Of a stretch of 24,224 nucleotides of DNA, positions 1-7,381 are shown piece after piece (the first letter of the stretch is position 1; every line of letters starts with the position of its first letter). This stretch comes from a virus, in IMG/VR virus record IMGVR_UViG_3300036398_005366, positions 1-24,224 of that record, one strand, 5' to 3'. Made by a program: the position numbers and the translations under genes. A model generated the notes under the pieces. The model ran no database searches and was not told the DNA's origin. It was given only the letters and a program-made list of their open reading frames with translations.

Positions 1-231
1 GGCTGAGTCGGAATGGCGATGTCGATATGCGCATCCAAGCCGTCCACGATCCGCCTGGAAATCTCGGCTCGCGTGCCTTCCGTATCGAGTCCCATGGATA
101 TAACGACAACGGACGGGTCGCTCGCGGCTGTTGGCTGAGTCGGAATGGCGATGTCGATATGCGCATCCAAGCCGTCCACGATCCGCCTGGAAATCTCGGC
201 TCGCGTGCCTTCCGTATCGAGTCCCATGGAT
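1..231. repeat. Tandem direct repeat, 132 bp period
   Basis: Bases 1-99 are identical to bases 133-231. The period of 132 bp equals 44 codons, so the repeat stays in frame in the minus-strand SAP-like gene. Identity runs from base 1, so the left boundary is not visible and the real repeat may be longer or have more copies. Perfect identity points to a recent duplication, or to an assembly effect if base 1 is a contig end. Confidence 0.95.
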
Positions 232-311
232 TCCGCGATGGCAATCACATCCGTTTTGCGGGGCAGTTCGGCAAGTGATTCGATGGTGTGAGGCGTAGCG
301 GATTCGTTCAT
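1..311 (-). CDS. SAP-like tandem-repeat protein, 3' end outside window
   Basis: The frame is open from ATG at 311 to the window edge, giving 103 residues with no stop. Residues about 21-49 read like a SAP/HeH helix-extension-helix motif: hydrophobic helix, then GLDTEGTRAEISRRI, then a second helix. Such motifs usually bind DNA or occur in phage head and terminator-type proteins. From Ser28 the protein repeats with a 44-residue period; Ser72 starts a second copy identical as far as the window shows. The start follows the stop of the upstream gene by 13 bases, without a Shine-Dalgarno sequence. DNA-binding function is inferred from the motif only. The number of repeats and the C-terminus are unknown. 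Confidence 0.72.
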   Translation of the reverse strand, partial: MNESATPHTIESLAELPRKTDVIAIAESMGLDTEGTRAEISRRIVDGLDAHIDIAIPTQPTAASDPSVVVISMGLDTEGTRAEISRRIVDGLDAHIDIAIPTQ

Positions 312-324
312 GGTGTCGGGTTGG

Positions 325-996
325 TTATCGGATTTTGACGTTGAGACCAGCTTGGAAGTCGGTCACTTTCTGGAGCATGACATCCTGGTCCAGGCAGGTA
401 AAGGCGAAAGGATACTCAGGGTCGCCGGCACACTTGTTCTTCCGCTTGCGCACGTCCCTCCAGTGCGCGTCGAACGTCGAGTCGGAGATCGGCTCCGCTA
501 CCACGCCGTCGTCCACCTTCGGATAAACCTCCCGCAGATCCTCGAACATGAACTCAGGACGCGGCGGACGCTCCCATCGTTGCCACAGGCGCAGGGCCAG
601 CTCCGCGGCTTTCTGCACTTCCATGGGCGCGTAGATGAAATACTCGCGATGCGTCGGCTCGATCTGGAACTTGCTGTGATAGACCAGCAGCGTCACGATG
701 TATGGCACCTGCGCACGCACAAGCGACTCGCGAATCGGATCTCCGGACTGTCCGCTATCGTCGTAATTGCCGACGCGAGCCATCCCCTGGATGTAGTAGG
801 TCCGCATCTGCTTGGCGGACAGCACCGCGCCGTGCTTCGGATTATCCACGGGCCGCCCGAGATGATCCCGCAACTGCACATTTTTGAAAATCTGCGCGTG
901 TCTGGCTGTGTTTTCCATGCCCCAGTAATGCGTCGCCGCCCGGATTCCGTCAACCCGTTTCTCTCTAAGCAAATTACGTTTCGCGCCGGGTATCAT
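325..996 (-). CDS. Hypothetical protein, 223 aa
   Basis: I do not recognise this protein. The frame is open up to ATG 1101, but residues encoded by 997-1101 use codons rare elsewhere here (ATA, AGA, GTA, TCA) and overlap a cluster of GTATCAT sites, so I prefer ATG 996; ATG 918 is also possible. The protein has a mixed central part (SKFQIEPTHREYFIYAPMEV), a Trp/Arg/Pro-rich stretch (LRLWQRWERPPRPEF) and a charged C-terminal third. No signal peptide or membrane segment is visible. It lies downstream of a 190-residue unknown across a 172 bp spacer, and 13 bp before the SAP-like gene. No Shine-Dalgarno sequence precedes either start. Confidence 0.72.
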   Translation of the reverse strand: MIPGAKRNLLREKRVDGIRAATHYWGMENTARHAQIFKNVQLRDHLGRPVDNPKHGAVLSAKQMRTYYIQGMARVGNYDDSGQSGDPIRESLVRAQVPYIVTLLVYHSKFQIEPTHREYFIYAPMEVQKAAELALRLWQRWERPPRPEFMFEDLREVYPKVDDGVVAEPISDSTFDAHWRDVRKRKNKCAGDPEYPFAFTCLDQDVMLQKVTDFQAGLNVKIR

Positions 997-1155
997 GGGT
1001 CGGTGCAGTGTATTTGACAATCCGTGATACCCTGGTCTCGTGCGCGGCGCCCCCGAACGCGTTGAGCTACCGCGTCTTACAGATTTCGACTCGAGTATCA
1101 TTTTGCCTCTTTTGAACTTCCCGATCGAGTATCATTTAGCCGTTTGCATGATACC
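989..1155. promoter_or_regulatory. Cluster of five GTATCAT-type sites
   Basis: GTATCAT occurs on the plus strand at 990-996, 1095-1101 and 1129-1135, and on the minus strand at 1148-1154. GTATCAC occurs on the minus strand at 1024-1030. The sites at 1129 and 1148 form an inverted pair with a 12 bp spacer. Those at 1095 and 1129 lie in a 17 bp direct repeat (1091-1107 and 1125-1141) with one mismatch. The preferred ATG at 996 lies inside the first site. This fits an operator or activator array for the downstream gene, but no regulator is identified and the role is inferred. Confidence 0.4.
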
Positions 1156-1168
1156 TTTCTTCTGGGTC

Positions 1169-1741
1169 CTATAATGCTGGCGGCAAAACCACCTCGCGCG
1201 TGATGCGCAGAGTCTCGAACTTTCCAGGCTCCAATTTCAGCGTGTGGATGTAGTATCGGGTCGGCAGATTCAGCCACCGCGTCAGTTCCTGTTTCGCCCG
1301 TGGAACACTGCCCTTGGCTGGCTTCGGCATGCCTGGCTCTTGCAGGGATTTCAACCGCATCAGGTAGAGTGCGGTGTCTGACGTCGGCAGCGTGGCGACG
1401 TTCGGCGAGATCATGTGATACTCCGCGCCCCTGGAGCCGCCGCTGCCTTCTTCGCGCGCCTGCGTGGACTTCTCGCGAGACTCGATCAGCTGCGCTCGTG
1501 CTGCGATCAGATCGACCAGCTGCAGGTCGCCACGATCGGACGCCGCCAGGTTATCGTCCACTTTCGCTTCCCGCAGCCGCTTCAGATCTTCGGCTTGCAT
1601 CGCGGCGTATGCTTCCAAGGACAGAAGCTCTACCCGGATGTCTTTTGCGACGCCTTCGGAATCGCGGTAGTTGAGGATCTCGATCGTGGTGCCTGGCGCT
1701 GCGCTCAGTAGCGCGGCTTTGATTTGTGTGATGTCGTTCAT
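1169..1741 (-). CDS. Hypothetical protein, 190 aa
   Basis: Not recognised. ATG 1741 is chosen over the in-frame ATG 1783 because the latter lies inside the hairpin of the terminator at 1769-1804 and would give an N-terminus encoded by terminator sequence. The protein starts with a small mixed domain (TTIEILNYRDSEG), followed by a charged, probably helical segment (residues about 45-100), and a C-terminal part rich in Leu, Pro and Lys. No membrane segment is seen. It is the first gene after the terminator that closes the virion block, so it probably belongs to a separate transcription unit, although I cannot point to a convincing promoter. No Shine-Dalgarno sequence is visible. Confidence 0.78.
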   Translation of the reverse strand: MNDITQIKAALLSAAPGTTIEILNYRDSEGVAKDIRVELLSLEAYAAMQAEDLKRLREAKVDDNLAASDRGDLQLVDLIAARAQLIESREKSTQAREEGSGGSRGAEYHMISPNVATLPTSDTALYLMRLKSLQEPGMPKPAKGSVPRAKQELTRWLNLPTRYYIHTLKLEPGKFETLRITREVVLPPAL

Positions 1742-1768
1742 GATGATGTGATGGTTGTTGGTGTACGC

Positions 1769-1804
1769 AAAAAGCCCGGTCACCGCACTGGGCGATGACC
1801 GGGC
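1769..1804 (-). terminator. Intrinsic terminator after the virion block
   Basis: On the minus strand a perfect 9 bp stem (GCCCGGTCA / TGACCGGGC, bases 1774-1782 and 1796-1804) with a 13-base loop is followed directly by five T residues (1769-1773). It lies 32 bp after the stop of the 491-residue gene and before the next gene start. This is a textbook Rho-independent terminator. Confidence 0.87.
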
Positions 1805-1836
1805 AGATGAACCGCAAAGAAATTCTACATTTTGTC

Positions 1837-3312
1837 CTACGCGCTGGCCACGGCGTCCGACGCAACCGCCGGCTCGAGAATCGGAGACTGCTCCTGCTTC
1901 ATCGCCATGAACTGATCGACAGGGTCCGGGTTGTTCGGCTGCAACCGTTCGCCCTGCTCCTGCATCATGTCGCCGCCCTCGGCATCCTCACTCATGCCGC
2001 CGGCAGAGTCAGACGTGAGTTCCTCCTGCATGGCGTCGCTGACTGCCGGATCTCCGGACGGCATCCGACCTTCAAGCGCGGGGTCCGCCGCCAGCATATC
2101 GTCGCTGATTGCCGGGTCTTCGGCCATCATCTGTTCGAGCTCTGCGGAGAGCTGTGTGTCCGCCGCGGTCTTTTCCAGAATCTGCGGACGGAAATAAGTC
2201 AGCTGCAGCAGGGTGGCAATTCCGGCGAATTTTTCGATCTGCTCTTCGCCGTGCGACAGGACCTCGTCATACAGACTCGGCACGAGATCGGCGAACTCCG
2301 CAGCGGCCAGCGCTGCGACAACGGGCCGGAGCCTGGCGGACTTGCAGATCGCAACCGCCGCAAGCGCGCGCTCTGGTAGCGGCAGCGGCTCATCCGATGC
2401 TCCGCGGGCGAACTCCACCAACGCTTCCATTCCGCCGTCGCGCTGGGTTTGCACCATCCCGGCGATACCATCCCGGGCTGCCTTGTGCAGCAAGTCCGAG
2501 GTGACACACACCGATGCCGATTTTTCGTGGGCCATCTGATCCACAGCCAGCATCAGGAATTCCTGGGCCGCAGCTTCACAGTCCGCCTCCGCCCACAACG
2601 TCGCGGCCGACTTCAGCTGCTCTTCGTCGCCAACCTCCGGCTCACTCAGGTGGCCGTCGGCAGCCACCTGGCGCACGCGCTTCGGGTATCTGGACTTCGG
2701 TGTCTGGACTGTCGGAAAGGCTTTGCGCAGTGTCGCGAAAGTGACCCCGCCGGCCGCGAGCGCAGCCAGCAGCGGCAGCGCCACAGGCGTCGCCGAGATC
2801 AGGTCATACAGATTCATCTTGGCATCCACTGCCGGAGCCGCCGCGGCACGTTTCGACACCTCGAGGTCCGCGGCGAGAAGCGCCTCGCCCTGCGCTTCGT
2901 CCAGCAGCTTCTGCTTGTGCTTTTTCTGCAGGTAATTGTAGACGGCCTGGGTCAGCGCGTAAGCGCCGCCGGCGCCCAGAATGCCGCCCGTGACAGCCAA
3001 CCCGGGCGCGATCCACCGATTCACGTCTGACGCAGACTTCTGCTGCGGGTGCGGGGATGAGATGTAGAGCGTGTCGTCGTTCAGGCGCGATTTGTCCGCG
3101 AGCTCGTTCTCCTCGCGCAGCGACTTCAGATAGTTCAGCAGCGCCACGACCGCGCTGGCGCCGGCCCCCAGGGCCATGCCGCCGACGGCCATGTTGCGCA
3201 CGAGACTTGTTCCGCGCGCGTCTTGCGCGGCGGCTACATCCGGCGAGTTGACCGTGCCGGTGAGTTTACCGGCGGCTCCTCTTGCTACAGTTTCGATCAG
3301 GTTGGTTGGCAT
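1837..3312 (-). CDS. Gly/Ala-rich membrane-type protein, 491 aa, likely virion-associated
   Basis: Not assigned to a known family. Three hydrophobic Gly/Ala-rich segments lie at residues about 41-63, 101-121 and 172-195, separated by basic or charged stretches. A long, probably helical region (about 225-390) follows, then an acidic, Met/Asp/Pro-rich, probably disordered tail (390-491). The short motif EKSAS is at 263-267, with relatives QKSAS (91-95) and EKTAA (380-384). The gene is last in the run that starts with the portal gene, 4 bp after the preceding stop, and is followed by the terminator at 1769-1804. Position and composition suggest an internal or membrane-interacting virion protein, perhaps acting during DNA ejection; this is inference. 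No Shine-Dalgarno sequence is seen. Confidence 0.85.
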   Translation of the reverse strand: MPTNLIETVARGAAGKLTGTVNSPDVAAAQDARGTSLVRNMAVGGMALGAGASAVVALLNYLKSLREENELADKSRLNDDTLYISSPHPQQKSASDVNRWIAPGLAVTGGILGAGGAYALTQAVYNYLQKKHKQKLLDEAQGEALLAADLEVSKRAAAAPAVDAKMNLYDLISATPVALPLLAALAAGGVTFATLRKAFPTVQTPKSRYPKRVRQVAADGHLSEPEVGDEEQLKSAATLWAEADCEAAAQEFLMLAVDQMAHEKSASVCVTSDLLHKAARDGIAGMVQTQRDGGMEALVEFARGASDEPLPLPERALAAVAICKSARLRPVVAALAAAEFADLVPSLYDEVLSHGEEQIEKFAGIATLLQLTYFRPQILEKTAADTQLSAELEQMMAEDPAISDDMLAADPALEGRMPSGDPAVSDAMQEELTSDSAGGMSEDAEGGDMMQEQGERLQPNNPDPVDQFMAMKQEQSPILEPAVASDAVASA

Positions 3313-3316
3313 GGTG

Positions 3317-3796
3317 TCAGAACTGCATGTATTGGACTTCTTGGTAAGTGATGAACACGACCCAGGAGCCTTCGTAGGGTTGCTTTTCCAGCACGGAGAT
3401 CGCCAGCGTCGGCGTCTCCGGGTCTGCGGATGCTTTCAGCAGGCGGTTGTACTCGGCCAGGTCCGCCGGTTTCGATAGTGTGAGTATTTTGGTCTCGGGG
3501 TTGACGAGTCGCACGGATGACGGCTGCTCCGCCATCTGCCCGCGGATGGACGGTTTGCTTCCCCACCTGGTATCGGTCGGTCGCGTCGGCGTTTCGTCGT
3601 CATCCTTGGTTGCGTCCTTGTCGTCCGGACCCGCGGGCGGACGGTCTTCAAACCGATCCGCATCGACTTTCGCGAACTTCTCCTGGTCCTCCGCCGAAAG
3701 CGCGGAGGCGGATTTTTCAAACATCTCTTCAGCGCTATCCATCAGCGCGGCTTCCTGCTCTGCGGGCGTTGAGCGTTTTGTTTTCGCGTCAGACAT
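3317..3796 (-). CDS. Acidic hypothetical protein, 159 aa
   Basis: Not recognised. The N-terminal half is highly charged and probably disordered, with a helical start carrying FEKSAS (residues 26-31) and an Asp/Lys/Pro-rich middle (about 45-80). The C-terminal 60 residues look folded (NPETKILTLSKPADLAEYNRL and a beta-like end with EGSWVVFITYQEVQY). ATG 3796 overlaps the stop of the upstream gene by 8 bp, and the gene ends 4 bp before the 491-residue gene, so translation is probably coupled. A disordered acidic N-terminus with a compact C-terminus would suit a scaffold-like or accessory virion protein, but that is speculation. Confidence 0.83.
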   Translation of the reverse strand: MSDAKTKRSTPAEQEAALMDSAEEMFEKSASALSAEDQEKFAKVDADRFEDRPPAGPDDKDATKDDDETPTRPTDTRWGSKPSIRGQMAEQPSSVRLVNPETKILTLSKPADLAEYNRLLKASADPETPTLAISVLEKQPYEGSWVVFITYQEVQYMQF

Positions 3797-4373
3797 TGTA
3801 GCGTGAGCGTGTTGTTTTTGCGGCGGGTTGAACTTCGTTCGCCATGTCCTCCTCGATGTCGTTCTTCAGCTTTCGATACGCCTTGACCTTCTCCATAATG
3901 ATCGCGTTCTCCGCCGATGACTGCTCGGCGTTGCGTGACAGCAGAAACGCGAGCGAACCCAGTGCAGTTCCGGTGAGCGCACCGCCGGCTGTGAGGGTCT
4001 TGAGGATGTTCCCGCCGATGTTGTCATGCAACGCCACGGCGGCCGGCAGCAAGGCAGCCCCGGCCTCCTTGCGCAGCTCCTCCTGGTTTGCGAGCGCGCG
4101 ACGGACACTGTCCGTGAAGCGCCGATAAGAGGCGTGCCACGTCGCAGTTTTTTCGAGGTTGCGGAAGAGAATGCACACCGGCGAATGCGCGTCGCCGAAT
4201 CCTTCAAAAAGATCTGCGGCCAGCTTGCACAGCTGACGCTCAAAAGGGATGCCCTCTTCGCTGGTCATGACGCGCTGTCTGCCCTGCCGACGCAGCATCT
4301 CGTTGCGTCCGATTCCGAACGCGGAAGCGGCCAGTCCTTGTCCAAACGCGAATCCTACAGCGGTTGCATTCAT
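3789..4373 (-). CDS. Small Gly/Ala-rich membrane-type protein, 194 aa
   Basis: The frame is open upstream to 4829, but that part lies over the preceding gene. ATG 4373, five bases after the upstream stop, fits the tight spacing of this cluster. The protein has an N-terminal Gly/Ala-rich hydrophobic stretch (residues about 2-22) and a second clear hydrophobic segment (about 122-146, including GGALTGTALGSLAFLL). A basic helical region lies between them and a charged C-terminus follows. It shares this layout with its neighbours of 287 and 491 residues. The role is unknown; membrane or virion-internal location is inferred from composition and from the nearby portal gene. Confidence 0.8.
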   Translation of the reverse strand: MNATAVGFAFGQGLAASAFGIGRNEMLRRQGRQRVMTSEEGIPFERQLCKLAADLFEGFGDAHSPVCILFRNLEKTATWHASYRRFTDSVRRALANQEELRKEAGAALLPAAVALHDNIGGNILKTLTAGGALTGTALGSLAFLLSRNAEQSSAENAIIMEKVKAYRKLKNDIEEDMANEVQPAAKTTRSRYNV

Positions 4374-4378
4374 AAATG

Positions 4379-5242
4379 TTACAGATAGTCGGTGATTGAA
4401 ACTTGTCCCAGAATGTTGCGGCTCGGACCGGCGTCGTAGCCATACCCCATCGCGCCGCCCAGCATACCACCCGCAATCATTGGTAGCAAGCCTTTGGAGC
4501 CCAGAAAACGCACGGCCAGCGCGCCAATGCCGGCACCAGTCGCAGTGCGGAGTAGGCGATAGAGGTCCTCCTGATCGGAAGATCTGGCACTCGCAAGAGC
4601 GCGCAGGATCAGCGCGCGCTGTCCGGAGTTGATCGACGGATCGCTGTTCAACAGTTGAATGACGAGAGGCAACCAGTCCGTCGCTGCCTGCTTTGAGAGC
4701 CACGCCTCGCGGCGGTTGTGCTTGCTCTGCGCCCATGCAGTGCCGGCCGCGCCAACGCCGCCGGCAAGCAGCGCAGCCATGAGCGCGCGCTTGATCGGAC
4801 TCCCACCCTCCCGCTTGCTGGGTCCCCACAGATAGCCACCCACTCCGCCGGCCAGCGCCGACAGCAGCCCGGCCGTTCCGACGGCCTTGCCCTGCGACGA
4901 ACTCCCCCAGTCAAGCGCCTTGCCGATGCCGCTGGCAATCGAATCGTTCCACTGCCGCGCGGGGGTTTTCGGAATGCGCTGCAGCGGCGCATACCCGTTG
5001 TTGGCCGCTTCTTGCAGATGCATCATCCGGTAGGCCGGATCGAAACTCAGCTTGTACTCGTCGGGAGTCATATACACCCGGGAGTCGTCTGGCGAGAGCC
5101 CAATGGAAGCCTTCGGATGTTGGAACGAAATTTTACCGTCAGGTTCGTTCCGAAAATCCCACACCTCGCCCTGCAGGTGGTGCGGAATGGACTTCGGAAC
5201 CGCGCCGTGCGGTATGAGCGGATGCACGATCTCCTCGCTCAT
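4379..5242 (-). CDS. Gly-rich membrane-type protein, 287 aa
   Basis: Not recognised as a family member. The N-terminal 100 residues are soluble and rich in Pro and His. Gly/Ala-rich hydrophobic segments follow at about 120-139, 152-171 and 234-268; the last could be two helices or a re-entrant pair. A mostly helical stretch (180-230, with LSKQAATDWLP) lies between them. The ATG at 5242 overlaps the stop of the upstream 79-residue gene as ATGA. It is preceded by GGAGGA at 5248-5253, five bases upstream, one of the few good ribosome binding sites here. It probably belongs to the virion-internal set after the portal gene. Ejection or membrane-pore function is only a guess. Confidence 0.84.
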   Translation of the reverse strand: MSEEIVHPLIPHGAVPKSIPHHLQGEVWDFRNEPDGKISFQHPKASIGLSPDDSRVYMTPDEYKLSFDPAYRMMHLQEAANNGYAPLQRIPKTPARQWNDSIASGIGKALDWGSSSQGKAVGTAGLLSALAGGVGGYLWGPSKREGGSPIKRALMAALLAGGVGAAGTAWAQSKHNRREAWLSKQAATDWLPLVIQLLNSDPSINSGQRALILRALASARSSDQEDLYRLLRTATGAGIGALAVRFLGSKGLLPMIAGGMLGGAMGYGYDAGPSRNILGQVSITDYL

Positions 5243-5478
5243 CGCCGTCCTCCACTTCCGTTCCCGACGTGCGGGGAGTTCTGTCCTGGATACTTTGCCA
5301 CCCAGTTCTCCGAGTCAAACCGGTCCGCTGCGTCTGTCGCACTTCCACGCGGAGTCGCCGCGTGATCGTGGTCGAAACTCAGTTCGCCTTCCGTCAACTT
5401 CTTGGACGCGGCTGCGGCAACTTCCTGCACCGCCGCCTCGCGGAGTTTTCGTGGGTATTGGGATTTCTGGTGAGACAT
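5239..5478 (-). CDS. Small charged protein, 79 aa
   Basis: Not recognised. The protein is hydrophilic, with a basic start (MSHQKSQYPRKLREAAV), an Ala/Lys helix, an Asp/His-rich middle and a Gly/Asn/Arg-rich end. It lies between the portal gene, whose stop is 18 bp upstream, and the 287-residue gene, which it overlaps by ATGA. The 3' end of this gene encodes the Shine-Dalgarno sequence of the next gene, so it may serve translational coupling. Reality as a gene rests on position, the ATGA junction and plausible composition. Confidence 0.68.
   Translation of the reverse strand: MSHQKSQYPRKLREAAVQEVAAAASKKLTEGELSFDHDHAATPRGSATDAADRFDSENWVAKYPGQNSPHVGNGSGGRR
5248..5253 (-). promoter_or_regulatory. 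Strong ribosome binding site of the 287-aa gene
   Basis: GGAGGA on the minus strand lies five bases before ATG 5242. It is notable because most starts in this window lack such a site. It supports this start and suggests a raised translation rate for this gene. Confidence 0.8.
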
Positions 5479-5496
5479 CGCATCGAGACTATACGA

Positions 5497-7368
5497 TTAT
5501 TGCTGCTGTCCGGCAAGCATTTGCCCGACTTGGGCGCGACCTTGCGAACCAGCCTGCGCGCGCATCTTTTCCATGGCGTCTTTCGCCGCGGCGTAAAGCG
5601 TCGGATTGATTGCCTCGGCCCGCTGCATCTCCTTGCGGTGCGAATTCGGCTGCTGCGTGTGCATCTGGATCCACTGCTGGGCGATCTCCTGGGCGCGCTG
5701 CTGCACCATGGTCGGGTCAGCATTTGTATCGACGGCGTAATCCAACGGAGAAGCGGGGGCGCCGCCTGCGCCGGCCGCCGCACCAGCCCCGCCCTGAGCG
5801 GTCTGCTGCATGGACTGCTCGGCCGCTGCCATTGCGAGATCGGCCATGGAACCCTGCGTGCGTTCCTTCTCGTAATTCTTCGCAAGCTCTTCGGCTCCGC
5901 GCTGAATCTCCTGATCCTCCTCGATGGCCCGAATGTTCGCGGCCTCCGGGTCGGTGACTCCGATGTCCGGGTAGACATCCTTTCGGGGGATCTCGCGGTT
6001 TGCGGCGAGCTGCATGCGCAGCTGCATCCACTCGGCGTTGTATGCCACGACCGGACGCTTGAGTCGCACCTCCATCTCCTTCGATTCGAAGGCTCGCTGC
6101 ACCGTGCGCGCGATAAATTTGAGCAGCCCGTCGAGTTCTGCGTAGAGCCACTCATACTGCCGCTCGAACATGCGAATGGCATTCGGCAGCTGCTCCGGAT
6201 TCAGCGTGCCACGGAATAATTCACGCGGGAATCCAAGCCCGTCGAACAGCTGGTTGGTGTATGCCTCCACGACGTCATACAGCACCATGGCCTTGCCTCC
6301 GCCGTCGAAGGTCTGCATCTCGATCGGGAACGGCACCGCGTGGATCGATGTGGCGTCCCTCCGGCGCGCGGCGATCATGTTCTGCATCTCCGAGCGCCAG
6401 CGCGACATCAGTGTGGTGAGCACGGCGTCGCCGATGTTTCCACCGAAGTTCGGACTCAGCACTCTCGTCGGATGCAGGAATTCCTGCGCGACGGCGAAGT
6501 CCGCCTTCCGGTAAATCGCCAGTTGGTAGAGCGCATCGTAGTGCATCAGCACTTCCGGCACTGCCCATCCGGAATCGGAGACTCCGCACGGCGTCGGCGA
6601 TCGAAAATGATGCACCTCGCCCTTGCGGAATCGATAGTCCTTGTTCTTCGAGATCGCCTCCAGCAGACCGCGCGGCGTGTTGTTGATCTCGTGCAGCTTG
6701 TTGTGCTTGACCCTGGCCTCCATGTCCGGAGGAATCCGGTAGATGTATTCCGTCGTGTCCGCGTGGTGCGGCGAGTCCAGATCCACGTAGCGCGGGTCCA
6801 GGAAGATGATGGAGAAGCGGTCAGGCGCAGCAGACGGCTTGTCGCGGAATTCCAACCTCACAGTCGGCAGATCGGCCATCTTGCGCTTTTGTTTCGGCAG
6901 CTTCGCCGCCGCTGCCATGTCCGGCACCTCGTAAACCATATCGGACCAGTGATACTTCACCAAATGTTCCGGAAATATGTCCAACGAAATGGCGCGCTGG
7001 AGTCCGTCGCGGTTGTCGACGAGCCAGCGATCGAACGGCTCGACGCAGCGGACGAACGCCTGGCCGTAGATGGCCCACTCTGTGCCGGCCTTCTGCATCT
7101 TCGAGAAGATGCGCAGCGTTTCCGTCAGCAGCCGCTCCAGCTTCTTCTGTTCGTCCTTGTCGCCCGCGTCGACGAATTCGATCCCGGTGATGAAATAGGA
7201 AATTACCCGGTTGCATACTGCTCCGTACAGACGGTTGGTCCGGTAGAGATAGAGACACAAGTCGAACGTGGACTTGATGTCGCTCGGGAATGAATCTGTC
7301 GACGGAAGCAGGAATGGATCTCCAAACTTTTTGGAACCGTTCAGAAAGGAGTTGGAGATGACGGCCAT
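5497..7368 (-). CDS. Phage portal protein, 623 aa
   Basis: This is most likely the portal, the dodecameric ring at the capsid vertex through which DNA is packaged and ejected. An N-terminal helical part (TNRLYGAVCNRVISYFI, about 44-60) is followed by the usual clip/stem-like pattern with EWAIYGQAFVRCVEPFD (about 97-113). A typical portal signature lies near 379-387 (GFPRELFRG), followed by long helices (390-425). The last 130 residues are rich in Gln, Ala and Gly and likely form the barrel or a disordered tail. The length is normal for a portal. ATG 7368 is 13 bp after the upstream stop, without a Shine-Dalgarno sequence. No terminase or major capsid gene is in the window. The assignment is from motif recognition, not a database hit. 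Confidence 0.87.
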   Translation of the reverse strand: MAVISNSFLNGSKKFGDPFLLPSTDSFPSDIKSTFDLCLYLYRTNRLYGAVCNRVISYFITGIEFVDAGDKDEQKKLERLLTETLRIFSKMQKAGTEWAIYGQAFVRCVEPFDRWLVDNRDGLQRAISLDIFPEHLVKYHWSDMVYEVPDMAAAAKLPKQKRKMADLPTVRLEFRDKPSAAPDRFSIIFLDPRYVDLDSPHHADTTEYIYRIPPDMEARVKHNKLHEINNTPRGLLEAISKNKDYRFRKGEVHHFRSPTPCGVSDSGWAVPEVLMHYDALYQLAIYRKADFAVAQEFLHPTRVLSPNFGGNIGDAVLTTLMSRWRSEMQNMIAARRRDATSIHAVPFPIEMQTFDGGGKAMVLYDVVEAYTNQLFDGLGFPRELFRGTLNPEQLPNAIRMFERQYEWLYAELDGLLKFIARTVQRAFESKEMEVRLKRPVVAYNAEWMQLRMQLAANREIPRKDVYPDIGVTDPEAANIRAIEEDQEIQRGAEELAKNYEKERTQGSMADLAMAAAEQSMQQTAQGGAGAAAGAGGAPASPLDYAVDTNADPTMVQQRAQEIAQQWIQMHTQQPNSHRKEMQRAEAINPTLYAAAKDAMEKMRAQAGSQGRAQVGQMLAGQQQ

Positions 7369-7381
7369 CGGTTAAAGCGTG

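Noticed and set aside
992-1020. Possible promoter TTGTCA-N17-CATGAT on the minus strand
   Set aside because: The transcript start would fall inside the preferred gene start at 996, and the -10 box is weak; it also coincides with a GTATCAT site.
1040-1085. tRNA-like stretch GGTAGCTCAACGCG on the minus strand
   Set aside because: The D-arm-like piece is not followed by a matching D-stem, T-arm or acceptor partner within tRNA distance, so no cloverleaf can be drawn.
4374-4829. N-terminal extension of the 194-residue protein
   Set aside because: It lies entirely over the 287-residue gene, whose composition and start signal are convincing.
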